A DNA stretch of 64,000 nt from Pseudomonas sp. TH10 (GTDB lineage Bacteria > Pseudomonadota > Gammaproteobacteria > Pseudomonadales > Pseudomonadaceae): positions 1 to 64,000 of the forward strand of contig NZ_JAEKEG010000050.1 of the NCBI RefSeq assembly GCF_016651255.1. The letters are read 5' to 3'. The position numbers were made by a program, and so were the translations under genes. This document shows, one piece after another, positions 53,553 through 62,567 of this stretch (position 1 is its first letter; each line of letters begins with the position of its first letter). The notes under the pieces are model-generated. The model was not told the DNA's origin. It saw nothing but the letters and a program-made list of their open reading frames with translations, and searched no databases.

Positions 53553-55280
53553 ATGAATCAGAACGCTGAATATTCCGCGGTCAACGATGCTGTGCGCGGG
53601 CAGTTTTTTCGTAAGGTGTGGGCGATCATCACGCCTTATTGGCGCAGTGAAGAGAAGGGCAAGGCCTGGACGTTGCTGATTGCCGTAATCGCGCTCTCGC
53701 TGCTCAGCGTGGGCATCTCGGTGTGGTTCAACACTTGGTACAAGGATTTCTATAACGCTCTGCAGAAGAAGGATGAAGCGGCGTTCTGGCGCTTGATTCT
53801 GTATTTCTGCGGCATTGCGGCGGTGGCGATTGTCGGGGCGGTGTATCGGCTCTACCTGACCCAGATGCTGACGATACGCTGGCGGGCCTGGCTCACCGAA
53901 AAGCATTTTTCCCGTTGGCTTGCCGACAAGAATTACTACCAACTGGAGCAGGGCGGTTACACCGACAACCCGGATCAGCGGATTTCCGAAGACCTCAACA
54001 ACTTCACTTCCAACACCCTTGAACTGGGCATTGGACTGCTACGCAATATCGTCAGTCTGGTGTCGTTTTCGATCATTCTCTGGGGCGTGTCGGGGAGCAT
54101 TGAAGTCTATGGCATCACCATTCCCGGCTACATGTTCTGGTGCGTGCTGGTTTACGCCGTGGTAGGCAGTTGGCTGACGCATTTGATCGGTCGTCGTTTG
54201 ATCGGTCTGAACAACCAACAACAACGCTTCGAAGCCGACCTGCGTTTTTCCATGGTGCGGATTCGCGAGAATGCCGAAAGCATCGCGTTGTACAACGGTG
54301 AACCGAACGAAAATCGTCGCTTGAGCGCCCGTTTCGGCAATGTCTGGCACAACTTCTGGGACATCATGAAAGTGTCCAAACGCCTGACGTTCTTCACCGC
54401 CGGTTATAGCCAGGCCGCTATCATCTTCCCGTTCATTGTGGCCTCGCCGCGTTACCTCGCCGGCAAAATCGAGCTGGGTGAACTGATGCAGATCAGTTCG
54501 GCGTTCGGCAACGTGCAAGAGAGTTTCAGCTGGTTTATCAGTGCGTACCAGAGCCTCGCGGCCTGGCGCGCCACCTGTGATCGCCTGCTCAGTTTCCGTC
54601 AGGCCATGACCGAGAATGAGCAAAAGCCGCAGGCCATCGACGTGCAGAATTCGGGCTCGGCGTTAAAAGTACACAACCTGGGGCTGGATCTTGCTGATGG
54701 TCGCCACCTGCTGGCCGACGCCGACATGACGGTGGAGGAGGGTGACCGAGTGATGATCAGCGGCCGCTCCGGCAGTGGCAAATCGACGCTGCTGCGGGCG
54801 ATGGGGCATTTGTGGCCGCGGGGCCATGGCAGCATCCGCCTGCCGGCCGAGCGGTACCTGTTCCTGCCGCAAAAACCCTACCTGCCGATTGGCACCTTGC
54901 GTGAAGCGCTGAGTTATCCACAGGTCGCCGAGACGTATCCGCAAGAGCGTTACGCCCACGTGCTGGAAGTGTGTCGCCTGCCGCACCTGCTGGGACGCCT
55001 GGACGAACCCAATCACTGGCAGCGCATGTTGTCACCGGGTGAACAGCAACGCCTGGCGTTTGCCCGCGCGCTGCTTTATGCGCCTCAGTGGCTGTACATG
55101 GACGAGGCAACGTCGGCGATGGATGAAGAGGATGAAGCCTCGCTGTATCAGGCGCTGATCGACGAGATCCCGGGCTTGAGCATTGTCAGCGTCGGCCACC
55201 GCAGCAGCCTCAAACGCTTCCATCCGCGCCATGTGCGTATCGACAATGGCCATCTGGTGGAGCAACCAGTCACCGCCTAG
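53553..55280 (+). CDS. SbmA/BacA-like ABC transporter (permease-ATPase fusion)
   Basis: A homodimeric inner-membrane ABC protein of the YddA/SbmA-BacA type. The 575-residue product has a membrane domain of about six helices (residues 30-330, with TRWRAWLTEKHFSRWLADKNYYQLE-like and DNPDQRISEDLNNFT stretches typical of the family). The C-terminal ATPase has SGRSGSGKSTLLRAM, LSPGEQQRLAFARALLY and WLYMDEATSAMDEED. Relatives move peptides, very-long-chain fatty acids or cobalamin; the cargo here is unknown. It follows the roxR terminator and stands alone. Confidence 0.88.
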   Translation: MNQNAEYSAVNDAVRGQFFRKVWAIITPYWRSEEKGKAWTLLIAVIALSLLSVGISVWFNTWYKDFYNALQKKDEAAFWRLILYFCGIAAVAIVGAVYRLYLTQMLTIRWRAWLTEKHFSRWLADKNYYQLEQGGYTDNPDQRISEDLNNFTSNTLELGIGLLRNIVSLVSFSIILWGVSGSIEVYGITIPGYMFWCVLVYAVVGSWLTHLIGRRLIGLNNQQQRFEADLRFSMVRIRENAESIALYNGEPNENRRLSARFGNVWHNFWDIMKVSKRLTFFTAGYSQAAIIFPFIVASPRYLAGKIELGELMQISSAFGNVQESFSWFISAYQSLAAWRATCDRLLSFRQAMTENEQKPQAIDVQNSGSALKVHNLGLDLADGRHLLADADMTVEEGDRVMISGRSGSGKSTLLRAMGHLWPRGHGSIRLPAERYLFLPQKPYLPIGTLREALSYPQVAETYPQERYAHVLEVCRLPHLLGRLDEPNHWQRMLSPGEQQRLAFARALLYAPQWLYMDEATSAMDEEDEASLYQALIDEIPGLSIVSVGHRSSLKRFHPRHVRIDNGHLVEQPVTA

Positions 55281-55289
55281 ACGATACGC

Positions 55290-55376
55290 CTGTAGGAGCT
55301 GCCGAAGGCTGCGATCTTTGATTTTGTTTTGCAGGCACCGAGGGTCAAAAGATCGCAGCCTGCGGCGGCTCCTACG
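55290..55376. repeat. REPIN-like inverted repeat (mixed GAAGGC/GCAGGC arms)
   Basis: CTGTAGGAGCTGCCGAAGGCTGCGATC and GATCGCAGCCTGCGGCGGCTCCTAC flank about 35 bp, 9 bp after the ABC transporter stop. Confidence 0.85.
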
Positions 55377-55450
55377 AGGTAGAGGTGATCGTACAACCGC
55401 GTTGAGCTATGATGCGGTTTCAACCGAATTTTTCGAGACCGATGTTCACC

Positions 55451-56200
55451 ATGGAAAACCCGATCGCCACACCACGTCTCCCTCGCAAGCGCCGTAGCCT
55501 CGCTCAGGAACTGGTGACGGTGCTGTCCGAGCAGATCCGCGACGGTCATCTCAAACGCGGTGACAAGTTGCCGACCGAGTCGGCGATCATGGACGCCCAT
55601 GGCGTCAGTCGCACCGTGGTGCGCGAAGCCATTTCACGGTTGCAGGCTGCCGGGCAGGTGGAAACCCGCCATGGCATCGGTACTTTTGTGCTCGATACCC
55701 CAAGCCCGAGTGGCTTTCGCATCGATCCCGCCACCGTGGTCACCCTGCGAGACGTGCTGGCCATCCTGGAGTTGCGCATCAGCCTCGAAGTAGAGTCCGC
55801 CGGGCTTGCCGCGCAACGCCGCAGCGCCGAGCAGTTGGCCCTGATGCGCGCCGCGCTTGATGCCCTGAACGAAAGCGCTGCCCATGCCAGTGACGCCGTG
55901 GCCTCGGACTTCCAGTTTCACCTGCAGATCGCCCTGTCGACCGGCAACCGCTACTTCACCGACATCATGACGCACCTGGGCACCAGCATCATTCCGCGCA
56001 CCCGCCTCAACTCGGCGCGGCTCGCCCACGACGACCAGCAGCATTACATGAGCCGCCTGAGCCGTGAGCACGAAGAGATCTACGACGCCATCGCGCGCCA
56101 GGATTCCGATGCGGCACGGGCCGCCATGCGCCTGCACCTGACCAACAGCCGCGAGCGGCTGCGCCGCGCCCATGAAGAGGCAGAGGCGCAGCGGGGCTAA
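55451..56200 (+). CDS. GntR/FadR-family regulator of hexarate catabolism
   Basis: Likely the local repressor of the galactarate/glucarate genes. The 249-residue protein has a winged helix (RSLAQELVTVLSEQIRDGHL, LPTESAIMDAHGVSRTVVREAISRLQAAGQVETRHGIGTFV) and an all-helical FadR-type (FCD) ligand domain with DFQFHLQIALSTGNRYFTDIM and REHEEIYDAIARQDSDAARAAM. Starts at 55442 and 55451 are equally possible. It is followed by a tandem repeat and then kdgD, whose promoter carries a matching palindrome. Confidence 0.88.
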   Translation: MENPIATPRLPRKRRSLAQELVTVLSEQIRDGHLKRGDKLPTESAIMDAHGVSRTVVREAISRLQAAGQVETRHGIGTFVLDTPSPSGFRIDPATVVTLRDVLAILELRISLEVESAGLAAQRRSAEQLALMRAALDALNESAAHASDAVASDFQFHLQIALSTGNRYFTDIMTHLGTSIIPRTRLNSARLAHDDQQHYMSRLSREHEEIYDAIARQDSDAARAAMRLHLTNSRERLRRAHEEAEAQRG

Positions 56201-56207
56201 ACCTGAC

Positions 56208-56497
56208 GGGAGCAGGGCGTGCTCGCGATGGCGGCGGCACCTCCACTATCGACGCGACAGGAGCACTGCGATCGCCAGCAGCCGCACTCCTGAAACAGGC
56301 ATGAGTGAAATCCGGTTCTGTGTCCATCGACGCTCCCTGTGGGAGCCGGGCTTGCCCGCGATGGCGGCGGTACATCCACTATCGACGCGACAGGAACACT
56401 GCGATCGCCAGCAGCCTCACTCCTGCAACGGGCCTGAGTGAAATCCGGTTGTGTGTCCGTCGACGACCCCTGTGGGAGCCGGGCTTGCCCGCGATGA
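56208..56497. repeat. 133-bp tandem repeat with REP-type heads
   Basis: Two complete copies (56208-56340 and 56341-56473) and the first 24 bp of a third (56474-56497) repeat with an exact 133-bp period. Each copy begins with a REP half (GGGAGCCGGGCTTGCCCGCGATG) followed by about 110 bp of other sequence. The two copies differ at about 14 positions by eye. It starts 8 bp after the GntR gene stop. No open frame looks real across it. Confidence 0.85.
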
Positions 56498-56625
56498 GGC
56501 CAGCGATCATCCCGTCGGCTCTGAAAGTAGACATCCTCGGACAACGTACCTCTCAGCCGTAGCTATCCAACGCCCATCCAGCTGCAGGTTTTCTCACTTA
56601 TTCCCCTCCTGACGATGAAATGCAG

Positions 56626-56665
56626 TTGACGGTTATTTTTTAAGTTGTACGATGACCTACAACTT
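56626..56665 (+). promoter_or_regulatory. kdgD promoter with overlapping palindromic operator
   Basis: TTGACG (56626-56631) and TACGAT (56648-56653) are 16 bp apart. A perfect palindrome AAGTTGTA-N8-TACAACTT (56642-56665) covers the -10 box. Its core TTGT...ACAA fits GntR-family half-sites, and the neighbouring FadR-type regulator is the obvious candidate to bind it. Confidence 0.7.
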
Positions 56666-56722
56666 CGGCGAAGGCTGAAACGGTCCAATCACAAAAAACG
56701 TTGCTACCAGGGTGTTCGAATA

Positions 56723-57634
56723 ATGAATCCACAAGAACTGAAGTCCATCCTCTCTACCGGCCTGCTGTCTTTCCCGGTAACCGATTTCAACGCGCAGGGC
56801 GATTTCCATCGCGCCGGCTACATCAAACGTCTGGAATGGCTGGCGCCGTACGGTGCTTCGGCATTGTTCGCTGCGGGCGGCACCGGTGAGTTCTTCTCCC
56901 TCGCTGCCAGCGAATATTCGGAAATCATCAAGACTGCCGTCGACACCTGCGCGACCAGCGTGCCAATTCTCGCCGGCGTTGGCGGTTCGACTCGTCAAGC
57001 CATCGAATACGCTCAAGAAGCCGAGCGTCTGGGCGCCAAAGGTCTTTTGCTGCTGCCGCACTACCTGACCGAAGCCAGCCAGGATGGGGTTGCCGCCCAC
57101 GTTGAAGCCGTGTGCAAATCGGTCAACATCGGCGTGGTGGTTTACAACCGTAACGTCTGCCGCCTGACCGCACCGCTGCTGGAACGCCTGGCCGAGCGCT
57201 GCCCGAACCTCATCGGCTACAAGGATGGCCTGGGCGACATCGAGTTGATGGTGTCGATCCGTCGCCGCCTCGGCGATCGCTTCAGCTACCTGGGTGGTTT
57301 GCCGACCGCCGAAGTCTACGCCGCTGCTTATAAGGCACTGGGCGTGCCGGTCTACTCCTCGGCGGTGTTCAACTTCATTCCGAAAACCGCGATGGATTTC
57401 TACCACGCCATTGCCCGCGAAGATCACGCCACCGTCGGCAAGATCATCGATGACTTCTTCCTGCCGTACCTGGACATCCGCAACCGCAAGTCCGGTTACG
57501 CCGTGAGCATCGTCAAGGCAGGCGCCAAAATCGCCGGCTATGACGCTGGCCCGGTACGGGCGCCGCTGACCGATCTGACTGGCGAAGAGTACGAAATGCT
57601 CGCCGCGCTGATCGACAAGCAAGGTGCGCAGTAA
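56723..57634 (+). CDS. kdgD: 5-dehydro-4-deoxyglucarate dehydratase
   Basis: Dehydrates and decarboxylates 5-keto-4-deoxy-D-glucarate to 2,5-dioxopentanoate (alpha-ketoglutarate semialdehyde). The 303-residue protein belongs to the DapA/NAL aldolase fold family: [11 protein letters not shown] (substrate carboxylate loop), the Tyr of VVVYNRNV and the Schiff-base Lys167 in [10 protein letters not shown]. The ATG at 56723 gives [10 protein letters not shown]. It is the first gene after the palindromic promoter. Confidence 0.94.
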   Translation: MNPQELKSILSTGLLSFPVTDFNAQGDFHRAGYIKRLEWLAPYGASALFAAGGTGEFFSLAASEYSEIIKTAVDTCATSVPILAGVGGSTRQAIEYAQEAERLGAKGLLLLPHYLTEASQDGVAAHVEAVCKSVNIGVVVYNRNVCRLTAPLLERLAERCPNLIGYKDGLGDIELMVSIRRRLGDRFSYLGGLPTAEVYAAAYKALGVPVYSSAVFNFIPKTAMDFYHAIAREDHATVGKIIDDFFLPYLDIRNRKSGYAVSIVKAGAKIAGYDAGPVRAPLTDLTGEEYEMLAALIDKQGAQ

Positions 57635-57651
57635 CACCCGATAAAACCGAG

Positions 57652-57676
57652 GCCGCTGAGCAATCAGCGGCTTTTT
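57652..57676 (+). terminator. terminator between kdgD and the semialdehyde dehydrogenase
   Basis: GCCGCTGA-GCAA-TCAGCGGC followed by TTTTTGCG, 18 bp after the kdgD stop. It would lower transcription of the downstream genes unless they have another promoter. Confidence 0.85.
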
Positions 57677-57708
57677 GCGTAAAGGCTTTTAGTTTTGAGG
57701 GCTGCCCA

Positions 57709-59154
57709 GTGACAAATGCAAAGCGCTACGACAACTACATCAACGGTGAATGGGTTGCCGGTGCCGATTACTCGGCCAACATCAACCCGTCCGAGCTGAC
57801 CGATACCATTGGCGAGTACGCCAAGGCGGACCTGGCCCAGGTCCACGCCGCCATCGACGCCGCTCGCGCTGCGTTTGCGGCCTGGTCCACTTCGGGCATT
57901 CAGGCTCGTCACGATTCGCTGGACAAAGTCGGCACGGAAATCCTCGCCCGTCGCGAAGAACTCGGCACCTTGCTGGCGCGGGAGGAGGGCAAGACCCTGC
58001 CTGAGGCCATCGGCGAAGTGACCCGCGCCGGTAACATCTTCAAGTTCTTCGCCGGTGAATGCCTGCGCCTGTCTGGCGATTACGTGCCGTCAGTGCGCCC
58101 GGGCGTCAACGTTGAAGTCACCCGCGAAGCGCTGGGTGTGGTCGGTCTGATCACGCCGTGGAACTTCCCGATCGCCATTCCTGCGTGGAAAATCGCCCCG
58201 GCTCTGGCCTACGGCAACTGCGTCGTGCTGAAACCGGCCGATCTGGTCCCGGGCTGCGCCTGGGCCCTGGCTGAAATCATCTCCCGCGCAGGCTTCCCGG
58301 TCGGCGTATTCAACCTGGTGATGGGCAGCGGTCGTGTGGTTGGCGACGCGCTTGTTCAGAGCCCGAAAGTCGATGGCATCAGCTTCACCGGCTCGGTCGG
58401 CGTTGGTCGGCAGATCGCCGTCAACTGCGTGTCGCGCCAGGCCAAAGTGCAGTTGGAAATGGGCGGCAAGAACCCGCAGATCATTCTCGACGATGCCGAC
58501 CTCAAGCAAGCGGTCGAGCTGTCGGTACAGAGCGCGTTCTACTCCACTGGCCAGCGTTGCACCGCATCGAGCCGCTTGATCGTTACCGCCGGGATTCACG
58601 ACAGGTTCGTTGAAGCCATGGCCGAGCGCATGAAGTCGATCAAGGTCGGCCACGCGCTGAAATCCGGTACCGACATCGGTCCGGTGGTTTCGCAAGCGCA
58701 GCTTGAGCAGGACATGAAGTACATCGACATCGGTCAGTCCGAGGGTGCGCGTCTGGTCAGCGGCGGCGGCCTGGTGACCTGTGATACCGAAGGCTACTAC
58801 CTCGCGCCGACCCTGTTTGCCGACAGCGAAGCGGCGATGCGCATCAGCCGCGAAGAGATTTTCGGCCCGGTGGCCAACATTGTTCGGGTGGCCGATTACG
58901 ACGCCGCGCTGGCCATGGCCAACGACACCGAGTTCGGTCTGTCGGCGGGCATCGCCACCACTTCGCTGAAGTACGCCAACCACTTCAAGCGCCACTCCCA
59001 GGCCGGGATGGTGATGGTCAACCTGCCGACGGCTGGCGTGGATTACCACGTTCCGTTCGGTGGGCGTAAAGGTTCATCCTATGGATCCCGTGAGCAAGGC
59101 CGCTATGCGCAAGAGTTCTACACGGTCGTGAAGACCAGTTACATCGGTTCCTGA
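57709..59154 (+). CDS. alpha-ketoglutarate semialdehyde dehydrogenase
   Basis: Oxidises the kdgD product to 2-oxoglutarate, which enters the TCA cycle. The 481-residue protein has the aldehyde dehydrogenase motifs: TPWNFPIAIPAWKIAPAL, the NAD-binding GSVGVGRQI, catalytic Glu in LEMGGKNP, catalytic Cys in STGQRCTASSR and the C-terminal PFGGRKGSSYGSREQG. The start is a GTG after GAGGG. The specific substrate is inferred from the neighbours; the ALDH family assignment is firm. Confidence 0.92.
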   Translation: MTNAKRYDNYINGEWVAGADYSANINPSELTDTIGEYAKADLAQVHAAIDAARAAFAAWSTSGIQARHDSLDKVGTEILARREELGTLLAREEGKTLPEAIGEVTRAGNIFKFFAGECLRLSGDYVPSVRPGVNVEVTREALGVVGLITPWNFPIAIPAWKIAPALAYGNCVVLKPADLVPGCAWALAEIISRAGFPVGVFNLVMGSGRVVGDALVQSPKVDGISFTGSVGVGRQIAVNCVSRQAKVQLEMGGKNPQIILDDADLKQAVELSVQSAFYSTGQRCTASSRLIVTAGIHDRFVEAMAERMKSIKVGHALKSGTDIGPVVSQAQLEQDMKYIDIGQSEGARLVSGGGLVTCDTEGYYLAPTLFADSEAAMRISREEIFGPVANIVRVADYDAALAMANDTEFGLSAGIATTSLKYANHFKRHSQAGMVMVNLPTAGVDYHVPFGGRKGSSYGSREQGRYAQEFYTVVKTSYIGS

Positions 59155-59165
59155 TCCACGCAATA

Positions 59166-59258
59166 CCTGTGGGAGCTGGCTTGCCAGCGATAGCATCACC
59201 GCGAAAGTGACTGACACTGCGCGGTGCCTGCATCGCGGGCAAGCCCGGCTCCCACAGG
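59166..59258. repeat. REPIN-like inverted repeat (GAGCTGGCTTGCCAGCGA / GGGCAAGCC arms)
   Basis: CCTGTGGGAGCTGGCTTGCC... and GCGGGCAAGCCCGGCTCCCACAGG form arms around about 45 bp, between the dehydrogenase and transporter genes. Confidence 0.82.
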
Positions 59259-59321
59259 AAATCAGCGCCTACAGAACACCGTTATTACCCGCATAAAAAT
59301 AATCAGTGGGAGTACATCTAC

Positions 59322-60683
59322 ATGCAATCGTCCAAGCCTACTCACGTCCGCTATTTGATCTTGCTCATGCTGTTCCTGGTGACCACGATCAACTATGCCG
59401 ACCGCGCGACCATCGCCATTGCCGGTTCCAGCCTGCAAAAAGACCTCGGTATCGACGCGGTCACCCTCGGTTATATCTTCTCCGCATTCGGTTGGGCCTA
59501 CGTCGCCGGGCAAATTCCCGGTGGCTGGTTGCTCGATCGTTTCGGCTCGAAAAAAGTCTATGCGCTGAGCATTTTCACCTGGTCGCTGTTTACCGTGCTG
59601 CAAGGCTTTGTCGGTGAGTTCGGCATGTCCACGGCCATCGTTGCGCTGTTCATGCTGCGCTTTCTGGTGGGGCTGGCTGAAGCGCCATCCTTCCCCGGCA
59701 ACGCCCGCATCGTCGCGGCCTGGTTTCCGACCGCTGAACGCGGCACCGCCTCGGCGATCTTCAACTCGGCGCAATACTTTGCCACCGTGTTGTTCGCACC
59801 GCTGATGGGCTGGATCGTCTACTCCTTCGGTTGGGAGCACGTGTTCATCGTCATGGGCGTGTTCGGCATCGTCTTTTCAGGCATCTGGCTGAAGGTTATC
59901 CACAGCCCGCGCCAACACCCGATGGCCAACGAAGCGGAAGTGCAGTTCATCGCCGACAACGGCGGCATGGTCGACATGGATGTCAAGCAAGGCAAAAAGG
60001 CTGATGGCCCGAAGTGGGATTACATTCGTCAATTGCTGACCAATCGCATGATGCTCGGCGTTTATCTGGGCCAGTACTGCATCAACGGCATCACTTACTT
60101 CTTCCTGACCTGGTTCCCGGTGTATCTGGTGCAAGAGCGTGGCATGACCATTCTCAAGGCCGGTTTCATCGCGTCCTTGCCGGCGATCTGCGGTTTCATC
60201 GGCGGCGTGCTGGGCGGAGTGATTTCCGATTACCTGCTGCGCAAGGGCCATTCACTGACTTTCGCCCGCAAAGCGCCGATCATCGCTGGCCTGCTGGTAT
60301 CGAGCAGTATCGTTGCCTGCAACTATGTTGACGTAGAGTGGATGGTCGTCGGCTTCATGGCTTTGGCCTTCTTCGGCAAAGGCGTTGGCGCATTGGGCTG
60401 GGCGGTGGTCTCCGACACCTCGCCGAAACAGATCGCCGGTCTGAGCGGTGGCCTGTTCAACACCTTCGGCAACATCGCGTCGATCACCACGCCAATCGTG
60501 ATCGGCTACATCATCAGTTCCACCGGTTCGTTCAAATGGGCATTGGTGTTTGTCGGTGCCAACGCACTGGTCGCGGTGTTCAGCTATCTGGTCATCGTTG
60601 GCCCGATCAAACGTGTGGTGCTCAAGGAACCGCCGGTGAGCGGTTCTGAAACGCATAATAAATTGTCCCAAGCGCATTCCTGA
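59322..60683 (+). CDS. gudP: glucarate/galactarate MFS transporter (GudP-like)
   Basis: Inner-membrane proton symporter of the anion:cation symporter family, importing aldarates. The 453-residue protein has 12 predicted helices, the start [30 protein letters not shown], the loop motif [14 protein letters not shown] and [23 protein letters not shown]. The upstream AAAAATAA (59295-59302) resembles the AANAANAA target of Hfq/Crc catabolite repression. garD follows after 11 bp. Confidence 0.92.
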   Translation: MQSSKPTHVRYLILLMLFLVTTINYADRATIAIAGSSLQKDLGIDAVTLGYIFSAFGWAYVAGQIPGGWLLDRFGSKKVYALSIFTWSLFTVLQGFVGEFGMSTAIVALFMLRFLVGLAEAPSFPGNARIVAAWFPTAERGTASAIFNSAQYFATVLFAPLMGWIVYSFGWEHVFIVMGVFGIVFSGIWLKVIHSPRQHPMANEAEVQFIADNGGMVDMDVKQGKKADGPKWDYIRQLLTNRMMLGVYLGQYCINGITYFFLTWFPVYLVQERGMTILKAGFIASLPAICGFIGGVLGGVISDYLLRKGHSLTFARKAPIIAGLLVSSSIVACNYVDVEWMVVGFMALAFFGKGVGALGWAVVSDTSPKQIAGLSGGLFNTFGNIASITTPIVIGYIISSTGSFKWALVFVGANALVAVFSYLVIVGPIKRVVLKEPPVSGSETHNKLSQAHS

Positions 60684-60694
60684 GGAGCGGCGTC

Positions 60695-62248
60695 ATGCAG
60701 TTGATTGAACATTCCGACTCGCCGCGCTACATCCGCCTGCACGAGCGGGACAACGTAGTGGTTGTGGTCAATGACCAGGGTGTACCGGCCGGTACTGAAT
60801 TCCCCGATGGCCTGGTCACGGTGGATTTCGTGCCGCAGAGCCACAAGGTCACTCTGGAAGACATTCCCGAGGGCGGCCAGGTAATTCGCTACGGGCAAAT
60901 CATTGGCTACGCGTTGCAGCCGATCCCCCGTGGCAGTTGGGTCAAGGAAGATCAACTGCGCATGCCCACCGCGCCGCCGCTGGACAGCTTGCCGCTGTCT
61001 ACCGAGGTACCGGACGCGCAAACACCGCTGGAAGGCTTCACCTTCGAGGGTTATCGCAACGCCGACGGCACCGTCGGCACGCGGAACATTCTCGGGATCA
61101 CCACCACGGTGCAGTGCGTCACCGGCGTACTCGATCACGCGGTGAAACGGATCAAGGACGAGTTGCTGCCGAAGTACCCGCACGTCGATGACGTGGTGGC
61201 ACTGACCCACAGTTACGGCTGCGGCGTGGCCATTACCGCCACCGACGCCTACATCCCGATTCGCACCGTGCGCAATCTGGCGCGCAACCCGAACCTCGGT
61301 GGTGAGGCGCTGGTGATCAGTCTGGGCTGCGAGAAATTGCAGGCCGGGCAGGTGATGCATGAGGATGATGCGTCGGTCGATCTCAGCGATCCATGGCTGT
61401 ATCGCTTGCAGGATTCCAGTCACGGTTTCACCGAGATGATCGAGCAGATCATGCAACTGGCCGAAGTCCGCCTGAAGAAACTCGACCAGCGCCGCCGCGA
61501 AACCGTGCCGGCGTCCGAGCTGATCCTCGGCATGCAGTGCGGCGGCAGCGATGCCTTCTCCGGCATCACCGCCAACCCGGCGCTGGGTTATGCCTCGGAC
61601 CTGTTGTTGCGCGCGGGGGCGACGGTGATGTTTTCCGAAGTCACCGAAGTGCGCGATGCGATTTATCTGCTGACTTCCCGCGCCGAGACCAAGACCGTCG
61701 CCGAGGAGCTGGTGCGCGAGATGGACTGGTACGACCGTTATCTGGCCAAAGGAGAAGCAGATCGCAGCGCCAATACCACGCCGGGCAACAAGAAGGGCGG
61801 GCTGTCGAACATTGTCGAGAAGTCGTTGGGCTCGATCGTCAAGTCTGGCAGCAGCGCGATCAATGGCGTGCTGGGCCCTGGCGAACGCTTCAAGCGCAAA
61901 GGCCTGATTTTCTGCGCAACCCCGGCCAGTGATTTTGTCTGCGGGACCTTGCAGCTGGCGGCCGGGATGAACCTGCACGTATTCACCACCGGGCGCGGTA
62001 CCCCGTATGGTCTGGCGATGGCGCCGGTAGTGAAAGTCTCGACCCGCACCGAGCTGGCGCAACGCTGGCCTGACCTCATCGATATCGATGCCGGGCGGAT
62101 TGCGACAGGGCGGGCTTCGATCAAGGACCTGGGGTGGGAGTTGTTCCACTATTACCTGGATGTTGCCAGCGGCAAGAAACAGACATGGGCCGAGCAGCAC
62201 AAGCTGCATAACGACATCACCCTGTTCAACCCGGCGCCGATTACCTAA
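60695..62248 (+). CDS. garD: galactarate dehydratase
   Basis: Dehydrates galactarate (mucate) to 5-keto-4-deoxyglucarate, the substrate of KdgD. The 517-residue protein has an N-terminal SAF-type domain (about 1-95) and the UxaA/GarD catalytic part with [66 protein letters not shown] and [33 protein letters not shown]. It completes the pathway garD-kdgD-dehydrogenase to 2-oxoglutarate. No glucarate dehydratase (gudD) is in the window. Confidence 0.94.
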   Translation: MQLIEHSDSPRYIRLHERDNVVVVVNDQGVPAGTEFPDGLVTVDFVPQSHKVTLEDIPEGGQVIRYGQIIGYALQPIPRGSWVKEDQLRMPTAPPLDSLPLSTEVPDAQTPLEGFTFEGYRNADGTVGTRNILGITTTVQCVTGVLDHAVKRIKDELLPKYPHVDDVVALTHSYGCGVAITATDAYIPIRTVRNLARNPNLGGEALVISLGCEKLQAGQVMHEDDASVDLSDPWLYRLQDSSHGFTEMIEQIMQLAEVRLKKLDQRRRETVPASELILGMQCGGSDAFSGITANPALGYASDLLLRAGATVMFSEVTEVRDAIYLLTSRAETKTVAEELVREMDWYDRYLAKGEADRSANTTPGNKKGGLSNIVEKSLGSIVKSGSSAINGVLGPGERFKRKGLIFCATPASDFVCGTLQLAAGMNLHVFTTGRGTPYGLAMAPVVKVSTRTELAQRWPDLIDIDAGRIATGRASIKDLGWELFHYYLDVASGKKQTWAEQHKLHNDITLFNPAPIT

Positions 62249-62261
62249 GACCGCGTCGCCT

Positions 62262-62492
62262 GCATCGCTGGCAAGCCAGCTCCCACAGGGATTTCTGCGT
62301 TGCATAAAACGTATGAACATCGAGGATCTGTGTGAGCTGGCAAGCCAGCCCCCACAAGGATTTCGGCGTTGCATAAAACGTATGAACGTCGATGAATCTG
62401 TGAGAGCTGGCTAGGCAGCTCCCACAGGGATTTCTGCGTTGCATAGAACGTATGCACGCCGAGGAATCTGTGGGAGCTGGCTTGCCAGCGAT
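62262..62492. repeat. three-copy ~70-bp tandem repeat with REP-type arms
   Basis: Three units share a REP half (GCTGGCTTGCCAGC or GCTGGCAAGCCAGC with CCCACAGGG) followed by GGATTTCTGCGTTGCATAAAACGTATG. The GCGTTGCAT mark is at 62297, 62366 and 62436, periods of 69 and 70 bp. It starts 14 bp after the garD stop and fills most of the 319-bp gap before the next gene. Confidence 0.85.
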
Positions 62493-62567
62493 AGCGGTCT
62501 ACCAGACGCCAACGTCCCGGGTGGCTTATCATTGCCCCCTAACGACGCTCACCCAAGGCTCTCCGGC

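Noticed and set aside
62262-62492. CRISPR-like array
   Set aside because: Units are contiguous 69-70-bp tandem copies without unique spacers, and there are no cas genes.
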